A stretch of DNA of 5,119 nucleotides from Candidatus Melainabacteria bacterium. Lineage in GTDB: Bacteria > Actinomycetota > Actinomycetes > Mycobacteriales > Pseudonocardiaceae. The first letter of the stretch is position 1. Every line of letters begins with the position of its first letter. The notes below the pieces were generated by a model, which had not been told where the DNA came from, ran no database searches, and saw only the letters and a program-made list of their open reading frames with translations. Positions 1 through 4,457 of the stretch are shown here, piece after piece. Made by a program: the position numbers and the translations under genes. The DNA lies in the NCBI GenBank assembly GCA_903970565.1, contig CAJCJE010000593.1, positions 1 to 5,119 on the forward strand, in the 5' to 3' direction.

Positions 1-63
1 CAGGACATAGAGTGCCGTCAGGAGGGTGTTCAGTTCTTTGCTCACAACTTTGATCTTGGACAC
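1..63 (-). CDS. Transposase N-terminus, IS982-like (partial, runs off left edge)
   Basis: Only the first 21 codons are inside the window. Reading leftward from a GTG at 63-61 gives MSKIKVVSKELNTLLTALYV and one more Leu. The block ELNTLLTALYV resembles, from memory, the N-terminus of actinobacterial IS982-family DDE transposases, which commonly begin with an LxTLxTALYVxxDD stretch; the catalytic domain would lie outside. A very strong purine Shine-Dalgarno run, AGGAGGAGG, sits at 72-64 and directly abuts the GTG, so spacing from its first AGGAGG is only 3 nt. A second GTG at 45-43 has no such signal. Codons are poorer in G/C at third positions (AAA, GTT, AAA, GAA, TAT) than in the neighbouring monooxygenase, which fits a mobile gene. 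The identification rests on 21 residues, so the family is tentative. Confidence 0.5.
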   Translation of the reverse strand, partial: MSKIKVVSKELNTLLTALYVL

Positions 64-69
64 CCTCCT
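20..69 (-). promoter_or_regulatory. Hairpin covering the ribosome binding site and start of the transposase
   Basis: In the minus-strand transcript AGGAGGGTGT (69-60) is perfectly complementary to ACACCCTCCT (29-20). The first arm contains most of the Shine-Dalgarno run plus the GTG start; the second lies in codons 12-15. The 10-bp stem closes a 30-nt loop and would hide the start signal. The pairing is seen directly; a control role is inferred from other insertion sequences in which read-through transcripts fold over the transposase start. Confidence 0.4.
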
Positions 70-120
70 CCTGTGCCGTCTCACCGGCCCACTTCACATG
101 ATCTTCACCGCATCAATCAT

Positions 121-1638
121 CTAGGAGTACTGGGCTTGCTCGAGCAGCCGCCAGCCGGGCTGCTCCTGTATCGCCGGCAGGTCCCCCGCTGCGCCGATCG
201 CGGCGACGTAGCCGTCCGGCCGGACGAGGACGAGCGTGTCGTCGGTGACGCCGTAGGTGTCCGCGGCGTGACCGTCGACATCGACCACGTCCCCGTCCGG
301 TGCCACCAGGAACGCCTCGCCGGGACGGCGGGTGGCTGCCTCCCGGATCGCGACCGCCGATCCCGCGCCGAAACCGAGCAACGTCCAATGTGGACCACGA
401 AACAGGTCGAACAGCCGGACGGTCACGCCGTTCCCGTCGACGCACCGCGCGTCCGGTGCCCGGTCGCCCGCCCGCAGCCGGCCGTCCCGGTCGGTGAACT
501 CGCGGGACAGCTCGCTCCCCCGGTAGCCCAACCCCAACTGCCGCACCTCGGAACCGCCCATGTCGCTGAACCTGTTCTCCCCCTTGGCAAATCCATCGGC
601 GATCGTACGCAGCCGCTCGGTGCTGGTGCCCAGTGTCCAGGCGGCGATCGGCAGCCGTTCACTCTCGTAGCTGTCCAGCAACGAGTCCGGCTCGCCCGCC
701 AACACCGCGGCGAGCTTCCAACCGAGGTTGTAGGCGTCCTGGATGCCGGTGTTCATGCCGAGACCCCCCGCGGGCGAGTGCACGTGGGCCGCGTCGCCCG
801 CGACGAACACGCGCCCGACCCGGAAACGGTCGACGACCCGTTCGTTCACCCGGTACGTCGAGAGCCACGTCGGGTTCGCCAGTTCGACGCCGGGCAGGCC
901 CGCGACATCGGCGAAGATCTGCTGGAACGCCGCGAGCGACGGCTCCGGCAGATCCGGCACCACTGCCTGCGCCTGCCACGACGACACGCCGGTGAACGGG
1001 CACAGCGCGAGGAAACCTCGTTCGCCCACCCACATGTGCCAGCGGTCCCTGGGCAGCCCGGTGACCTCCAGGTCAGCGATGATCATGGCGGCCGTCTCCG
1101 CCGTCTCGCCGGCGAACTCGATGCCCAGCGCCTTGCGGACCATGCTGTGGCCGCCGTCGCAGCCGACGAGGTAGTCGGCGGTGACCCGTTCGGTGCCCGC
1201 CGGACCGGTCAGCGTCACGGTCACGTCGTCGGCGGACTGCTCGAAGTCCACCAGTTCCGTGCCGAGTTCGACAGGCACGCCGAGCGTGGCCAGCCGGTCG
1301 CGCAGGATTCGCTCCGTGCGCCACTGCGGGATCACGACACTCTTCGGGTACGGCACGGCGGGCGTGCGCACCTGCTCGGCCTGCGGGTCGGTGTCCACCG
1401 GCGGCTCGCCCGGCCTGTAGTTGCGGAACCCGATGCCCTCGATGCCCCACTCGAACGCCTCGTCGACCACGCCGAGATCGTCGAGGACCTCCAGCGTGCG
1501 CGGTTGCAGGCCCTTGCCGCGCGAGCCGCCGAAGTACTCGCTCGCCCGGTCCACGATCCGCACCGCGACGTTTCTGCGGGCCAGTTCGCAGGCCAGCGCC
1601 AACCCGGTCGGACCGGCTCCCACCACCAGTACGGTCAT
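121..1638 (-). CDS. FAD-dependent aromatic-type monooxygenase (class A flavoprotein hydroxylase)
   Basis: Predicted 505-residue cytosolic flavoprotein that should use NAD(P)H and O2 to hydroxylate an aromatic or polyketide-like substrate. The order of motifs is that of the p-hydroxybenzoate hydroxylase fold (FAD_binding_3): the dinucleotide motif GAGPTG at residues 7-12 with acidic D30 ending the second strand; the DG motif CDGG at 160-163, shared by FAD and NAD(P)H binding; the GD motif GDAAH at 281-285, followed by GGLGMNTGIQDAYNLGWKLA (291-310). From about residue 388 (RAGDRAPD) to the end there is a thioredoxin-like C-terminal domain, as in PgaE/RdmE/MhpA-type enzymes. Length is normal for the family. 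The ATG at 1638-1636 shares its A with the TetR stop (TGATG); a GTG one codon upstream (1641) is an alternative start. The purine run AAGGGGGAG just upstream serves as ribosome binding site. Co-transcription with a TetR repressor suggests inducible modification or detoxification (compare rifampicin monooxygenase Rox) or tailoring of a natural product; the substrate is unknown. Confidence 0.93.
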   Translation of the reverse strand: MTVLVVGAGPTGLALACELARRNVAVRIVDRASEYFGGSRGKGLQPRTLEVLDDLGVVDEAFEWGIEGIGFRNYRPGEPPVDTDPQAEQVRTPAVPYPKSVVIPQWRTERILRDRLATLGVPVELGTELVDFEQSADDVTVTLTGPAGTERVTADYLVGCDGGHSMVRKALGIEFAGETAETAAMIIADLEVTGLPRDRWHMWVGERGFLALCPFTGVSSWQAQAVVPDLPEPSLAAFQQIFADVAGLPGVELANPTWLSTYRVNERVVDRFRVGRVFVAGDAAHVHSPAGGLGMNTGIQDAYNLGWKLAAVLAGEPDSLLDSYESERLPIAAWTLGTSTERLRTIADGFAKGENRFSDMGGSEVRQLGLGYRGSELSREFTDRDGRLRAGDRAPDARCVDGNGVTVRLFDLFRGPHWTLLGFGAGSAVAIREAATRRPGEAFLVAPDGDVVDVDGHAADTYGVTDDTLVLVRPDGYVAAIGAAGDLPAIQEQPGWRLLEQAQYS

Positions 1639-2216
1639 CACTCCCCCTTGTCGTTGCTGGCTCCGGTGAGCCCGTCCAGTATCAGTTCGATCACCTGGTC
1701 CAGCACGCGCGGACGGTCGGCCAGCAGGCCACGAAACACCGGCACGACGACCAGCGAGGACAGTCCGACGGCGTACAGCACCTCGAACTCGACGTCCGCG
1801 CGGAACGTGCCGTCCGCCCTGCCGCGCCGGTAGATCTCGCGCAGCGACTCGGGCAACTGCTCGCCGGTCAGCCTCGGCCGCACCTGCCAGCCGCCCAGGC
1901 CCTCATGGAGGAGCAGCGGCCCGAGCAGCGGCCGAGCGGCGAACACCTCGGCGAACGCGCGAAACGCCGCCCGCATCGCCTCCTTTGGCGGCAGGTCGAC
2001 GAGCTGGTCCAACCGAGCACGCCAGGCTCTGCCGAAGTCACCGACGTGCTCCTCCAGCACGGCCCGATACAGCCCGTCCTTGCTACCGAAGTGGTGGTAG
2101 ATCATCCGCTCGTTCACGCCTGCCCGAGCCACCACTGCCTGCACTCGCGTGCCGCGGGGCCCGTGCAGCGCGAACTCCTCCGCCGCCGCGGCCAGCAACT
2201 TCGACCGGCTGTCCAT
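1638..2216 (-). CDS. TetR/AcrR-family transcriptional repressor
   Basis: 192-residue all-helical DNA-binding regulator, typical TetR length. The N-terminal helix (RSKLLAAAAEEFALHG, residues 4-19) leads into the helix-turn-helix at about 24-46, with the hallmark sequence AGVNERMIYHHFGSKDGLYR at 32-51. The rest (about 52-192) is the variable ligand-binding and dimerisation domain. The ATG at 2216-2214 is chosen because it gives the canonical TetR N-terminus; the frame stays open far upstream, but that part is a shadow of the neighbouring peptidase gene in another frame. No Shine-Dalgarno sequence precedes the ATG, whereas a promoter-like pair sits so close that a leaderless mRNA is likely. The stop overlaps the monooxygenase start by one base, so the two are translationally coupled. 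A 14-bp palindrome two bases upstream of the start is the probable operator for autorepression. The inducer is unknown; a substrate of the linked monooxygenase is a natural guess. Confidence 0.93.
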   Translation of the reverse strand: MDSRSKLLAAAAEEFALHGPRGTRVQAVVARAGVNERMIYHHFGSKDGLYRAVLEEHVGDFGRAWRARLDQLVDLPPKEAMRAAFRAFAEVFAARPLLGPLLLHEGLGGWQVRPRLTGEQLPESLREIYRRGRADGTFRADVEFEVLYAVGLSSLVVVPVFRGLLADRPRVLDQVIELILDGLTGASNDKGE

Positions 2217-2252
2217 GAAGTAAATGTTTACTGCGGACTGCCGCGACGTCAA
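2217..2252 (-). promoter_or_regulatory. Promoter of the tetR-monooxygenase operon, probably leaderless
   Basis: On the minus strand TTGACG (2252-2247) is followed after exactly 16 bp by TAAACA (2230-2225), a good fit to a housekeeping-type -35/-10 pair in a G+C-rich genome. The A of the tetR ATG (2216) is nine bases past the -10 box, where transcription would be expected to begin, give or take a base or two. There is no Shine-Dalgarno run in between. Box calls were made by eye; the start point is inferred. Confidence 0.55.
2219..2232. promoter_or_regulatory. TetR operator candidate (14-bp palindrome)
   Basis: AGTAAATGTTTACT has perfect 6-bp arms (AGTAAA and TTTACT) around a central TG. It is strikingly A/T-rich for this region, covers the whole presumed -10 box, and ends two bases before the tetR start codon. 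Size, symmetry and position fit a TetR dimer blocking RNA polymerase. Binding by this TetR is inferred. Confidence 0.6.
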
Positions 2253-2283
2253 CCCCCATGAGGCACCGGTCACGGCTCGGTCG

Positions 2284-2328
2284 GTTCGGGGCGCCGCCCT
2301 CGGCGCTGGCAAGGACGGCGCACCGAAC
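2284..2328 (-). terminator. Stem-loop after the glutamic peptidase gene
   Basis: The arms 2284-2296 and 2316-2328 pair over 13 positions with a single mismatch, around a 19-nt loop. The hairpin begins 16 nt after the stop codon of the peptidase gene and before the promoter of the next operon, the expected place for a terminator. No T-run follows on the minus strand, which is common in actinomycetes. GCGCCG at 2291-2296 can instead pair with CGGCGC at 2301-2306 around a CCCT loop, giving a competing short hairpin. Confidence 0.5.
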
Positions 2329-2344
2329 GGCCGAGAGGGTCCGG

Positions 2345-3100
2345 TCAGCGAAGGGTGCCGAAGTTGTGCCAGGTGACGGAGAACGAGTTGCCGTTGAGCT
2401 GACCGGGCGAGGCCAGCAGGTTGGTGCCCGTAGGGGGCTGAGTGGTGTTGTTGAGCATCGTCAGTGCGGTGGCCTGGTTGGCGAAGTTCCCGATCGGCTG
2501 ACCGTTGACCAGGACGTTCTGGAAGGTCACGGTACCGAAATTCGTCAACTTCCCGGTCTGGTTCACCGCGGCCATGACCGGTGATTCGACAATGATCTCG
2601 GCGGAGTTCATCGCGGGTGGTTGAGTCCCGTTGGGATAATCGAAGTTCCCCTGGAAGGTCCAGTTCCGCGTGGCGTTGTGCAGATTGATGTTGAATGTGA
2701 GACCCCCCAGGTAGGTAATCAGGCAGGTGATCGTGTTCCCGACCGACACCGGGTATCGCGTCGAATCCAGTTTGATGTCGCCGGTATTGTTGTTCAGCTC
2801 CAGCTCGTACCAGCCTTCGTATTCCGGCACCGGAGGTTGGCCGGGGTCCTTGTAGTCGTTGACGTCGATCCCGGCCTGGGTCAGGCACATCGGGTTGACC
2901 AGGGAGCCGTTGAGTCCCACCCAGATCGTGGCCAGTGTGTAGTACTCGTCCCCCGGACCCGCCTGCGGCTGCGGCACCTGCCAGGTCGCGGACGCGCTCT
3001 GGAACGCTCCCTGCGGGCCGGTAATCATGTATCCGCACCAGTTTGGCGACGTGCCGTTGACGACCTGGGCCGTGGTGGCGGCCTTTGTTTCGATTGACAT
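2345..3100 (-). CDS. Glutamic peptidase homologue, G1 (eqolisin) family, without signal peptide
   Basis: 251-residue protein resembling the beta-sandwich glutamic peptidases (MEROPS G1; scytalidoglutamic peptidase and aspergilloglutamic peptidase), acid proteases using a Gln-Glu dyad. Blocks occur in the family order: PNWCGY (19-24; W6 region of scytalidoglutamic peptidase), SATWQVP (37-43), WVGLNG (60-65; W39 region), LTQAG (73-77) with Q75 in place of catalytic Q53, YEGWYEL (94-100), and SAEIIVE (166-172) with E168 in place of catalytic E136. N64 stands where the fungal enzyme has Asp in WVGIDG. Length matches a mature enzyme. The N-terminus (MSIETKAATTAQVVNG) has no hydrophobic segment and no evident propeptide, unlike the secreted fungal enzymes. 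Cysteines are at 22, 72 and 126. The ATG at 3100-3098 is chosen because GGGAGG lies 6 nt upstream; an ATG 14 codons earlier lacks such a signal. It stands alone between two stem-loops, so it is probably monocistronic. A catalytically inactive relative is possible. Confidence 0.8.
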   Translation of the reverse strand: MSIETKAATTAQVVNGTSPNWCGYMITGPQGAFQSASATWQVPQPQAGPGDEYYTLATIWVGLNGSLVNPMCLTQAGIDVNDYKDPGQPPVPEYEGWYELELNNNTGDIKLDSTRYPVSVGNTITCLITYLGGLTFNINLHNATRNWTFQGNFDYPNGTQPPAMNSAEIIVESPVMAAVNQTGKLTNFGTVTFQNVLVNGQPIGNFANQATALTMLNNTTQPPTGTNLLASPGQLNGNSFSVTWHNFGTLR

Positions 3101-3118
3101 CGGGACCTCCCGAAGATG

Positions 3119-3149
3119 GGAACAGTTCTTGCAGCAAAACACCTGTTCC
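3119..3149. promoter_or_regulatory. Spaced inverted repeat in the peptidase promoter region
   Basis: GGAACAG (3119-3125) and CTGTTCC (3143-3149) are perfect 7-bp arms separated by 17 bp. The element ends about 18 bp upstream of the peptidase start codon. On the minus strand a TTGACC at 3155-3150 could be a -35 box, with the repeat covering the spacer and -10 region, though no good -10 hexamer is visible. It may be a repressor or activator site, or an RNA hairpin in the leader. Role inferred from position only. Confidence 0.3.
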
Positions 3150-3237
3150 GGTCAACGAAACCTGAAGGCACCTATTCGGGGAACTGATTTCACCTGGCAG
3201 AAGTGCGCCGCAATGGTTGGTGTCCTTCCGTGACCGA

Positions 3238-3281
3238 GCGGCGCGGCCGGCCGGCGTACCTCTGACCTCCGGCCGCGCCGC
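3238..3281 (-). terminator. Strong G+C stem-loop, probable terminator
   Basis: GCGGCGCGGCCGG (3238-3250) and its exact reverse complement (3269-3281) form a perfect 13-bp stem around an 18-nt loop. It lies downstream of the membrane-protein gene and the interrupted frame, and upstream of the peptidase promoter region, so it most likely ends leftward transcription. Neither flank has a real T-run; the plus-strand flank is GCCCTTT. Confidence 0.5.
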
Positions 3282-3287
3282 GCCCTT

Positions 3288-3585
3288 TCAGACCACAGTG
3301 GACAGACGTTGCGGGAACCTCGGCACAACTCGACGATGTGTCCGGTTGGGATCTACACCCGGCGGTCTGGACAGGCCCTCCAGGGTCCCAGGCGCTGTCG
3401 TTGAGCGCCCCGGTGTGACCACTGGTGTCGGTCACCGACCCGTCGGAGTAGCTGGCCGTTCCGTAGTCGGGCAGGTCCTACAGTCCGCTGCCATCGCCCT
3501 TTCCGATGTCCTCCGAGATCACATCGGCCGAACTGTGCTCGCAGTCCTGGCCGCTCTGGCAGGCGATGGACTCGGTCAGCGTCAT
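3288..3585 (-). pseudogene. Interrupted small reading frame, possible gene remnant
   Basis: An ATG at 3585-3583, 13 nt after the membrane-protein stop, opens a 35-codon frame (MTLTESIACQSGQDC...) that ends in TAG at 3480-3478. The same frame goes on with equally codon-like sequence, DLPDYGTASYSDGSV..., for roughly 30 codons. Third positions are mostly G or C on both sides of the TAG, and the residues are mainly D, S, T, G, as in a real soluble or secreted protein. Beyond about 3385 the bias fades in this frame; another minus frame stays open to a TGA at 3290-3288, just before the stem-loop. This could be a gene broken by a nonsense change and a frameshift, or a genuine 35-residue peptide coupled to the upstream gene. 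No Shine-Dalgarno sequence precedes the ATG. I do not recognise the family. Confidence 0.28.
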
Positions 3586-3598
3586 GCGCGGATGTTTG

Positions 3599-4291
3599 TC
3601 AGGCCGTCTGGACTGTTTGCTGCTTTTCCGGCGAGACGACCCAGGCCTGCGGGCAGCGAGCGCGGACGCGCGAGACATAGATGACGGTCCAGACCGTGAG
3701 CCCACCGGCGAACACGACCATCAACAGGGTGGACAGCCCGACGCCGACGTCGATGGGAACGAGGTAGATCATCGGGATGCGCACCAACGCCTCGGCGATC
3801 AGGCCGATGCCCCATACCAGCCCGGTACACCGAAACAGCCGCCGCGTCTCGGGCACCGCGCGGTACCGGCGCGCGAACTCGGCCGCCTGAGCGGGTTTCC
3901 AGGTCTGCACGGCGGCCAGCGCGAGCGGCCGGGAACTGCCCAGACTGATCAGGTGCACCAGCCCAGCGCCCGCCGTGCCGAACGAGTCCTTGATCAGCAG
4001 GAACCTCGGGTCGCCGCTGAGCAGGCCCAGGAGCAGCCCCAGCCCGAACACCATCATCATGGTCGCCGCGAACCAGGTTATCTGGTGGTTGCGCAGCGCG
4101 AACCAGATCAGCCGCGCGGTCGCGGCGAGGGTGGCCACGAGCAGCGCGAACCAGTCCGAGGCGCCGAAGAAGTGCATGACGTAGTACGCGACAAGGGGCA
4201 GTCCCAGGTCCAGGACCACGGCCAGCACCGTCGCGCCCCGACCGGGAGCGTTCCCTGGAGTGGGAGCCGGGTCGGATGTACTCTCCGTCAT
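3599..4291 (-). CDS. VC0807-type multi-pass inner-membrane protein
   Basis: 230-residue integral membrane protein with about six hydrophobic segments: roughly residues 20-41, 45-67, 71-92, a short one near 104-118, 142-160 and 170-196. The polar motif SGDPRFLLIKDS (92-103) after the third segment is characteristic of the VC0807 family, a group of septation-protein-A-like membrane proteins of unknown function. The N-terminus (about 1-18, rich in Pro, Ser, Thr) and the tail (197-230) are hydrophilic. The ATG at 4291-4289 is preferred because AGGAG lies 8 nt upstream; an in-frame ATG at 4378 would add 29 residues without a hydrophobic segment or typical codon bias, and its AAGGGA signal is weaker. 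The gene is 166 bp downstream of the LuxR-type regulator in the same direction, so co-transcription is possible but not evident. Transport or stress roles would be guesses. Confidence 0.85.
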   Translation of the reverse strand: MTESTSDPAPTPGNAPGRGATVLAVVLDLGLPLVAYYVMHFFGASDWFALLVATLAATARLIWFALRNHQITWFAATMMMVFGLGLLLGLLSGDPRFLLIKDSFGTAGAGLVHLISLGSSRPLALAAVQTWKPAQAAEFARRYRAVPETRRLFRCTGLVWGIGLIAEALVRIPMIYLVPIDVGVGLSTLLMVVFAGGLTVWTVIYVSRVRARCPQAWVVSPEKQQTVQTA

Positions 4292-4313
4292 TGCGCTGAC
4301 TCCTGGCTGCCGT

Positions 4314-4323
4314 CGGACGTCCG
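4314..4323. repeat. 10-bp perfect palindrome upstream of the membrane-protein gene
   Basis: CGGACGTCCG is fully self-complementary and ends 22 bp upstream of the preferred start codon of the membrane-protein gene. Self-complementary 10-mers made of G and C arise fairly often in such a genome. It could be a regulator site; nothing else supports this. Confidence 0.2.
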
Positions 4324-4405
4324 GTGCAAACACGATATCGGCGCGCTTCCCGAACCTGACCTGCCGAAGCCGATTCATAGGGAGTCCCTTAGCTGGCAGT
4401 TGTTC

Positions 4406-4425
4406 TTGATCAGGCCGCTGATCAA
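4406..4425. promoter_or_regulatory. Inverted repeat TTGATCAG-N4-CTGATCAA between luxR-type gene and membrane-protein gene
   Basis: The 8-bp arms (4406-4413 and 4418-4425) are perfectly complementary around a 4-base spacer, and they are A/T-rich compared with their surroundings. The repeat starts 32 nt after the stop of the LuxR-type gene and lies 114 bp before the membrane-protein start. Two readings fit: an operator for the downstream promoter (symmetry and size suit a dimeric regulator), or a short terminator hairpin with a tetraloop for the upstream gene. No T-run follows on the minus strand, which favours an operator slightly. Confidence 0.4.
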
Positions 4426-4457
4426 CCTGAATGGTCCAGGGGTTTCACGCACACGGA

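Larger units (their letters stand above)
3101..3598. other. Long gap without a confident gene
   Basis: Nearly 500 bp between the peptidase and membrane-protein genes. The part next to the peptidase (3101-3237) looks like a promoter/leader region with a spaced inverted repeat. The middle holds a strong stem-loop (3238-3281). The part next to the membrane-protein gene (3288-3585) holds a codon-like but interrupted minus-strand frame. No RNA gene was recognised. Confidence 0.6.

Noticed and set aside
13..80. Repeated GTGCCGTC near 12-19 and 73-80, considered as a target-site duplication
   Set aside because: One copy lies inside the transposase reading frame, so the two cannot flank the element. 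Most likely chance.
73..1833. Plus-strand open frame of 586 codons opposite the monooxygenase gene
   Set aside because: It is the antisense shadow of a gene with clear FAD motifs. The product is Arg/Gly/Pro/His-rich and without recognisable domains, as expected from reading G+C-rich codons backwards.
3101..3142. Upstream start (ATG at 3142) for the glutamic peptidase, adding 14 residues with three cysteines
   Set aside because: No ribosome binding site precedes it, the added residues are not a signal peptide, and it would place GGGAGG, a good signal for the lower ATG, inside the gene.
2217..3155. Extension of the TetR frame far upstream, which would make a 505-residue fusion protein
   Set aside because: The extra part overlaps the peptidase gene in another frame and has shadow-like composition, and the TetR family start is exactly at the ATG at 2216. 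The promoter and palindrome also lie within the would-be coding part.
3217..3684. Plus-strand open frame of 155 codons across the gap and the membrane-protein gene end
   Set aside because: It runs through the 13-bp stem-loop and the end of the membrane-protein gene, and its composition is Arg/Gly/Val shadow-like with no recognisable family.
4292..4378. Longer start (ATG at 4378) for the membrane-protein gene
   Set aside because: The added 29 residues show weaker third-position bias, and AGGAG at good spacing marks the downstream ATG. Not fully excluded, since AAGGGA precedes the upper ATG.
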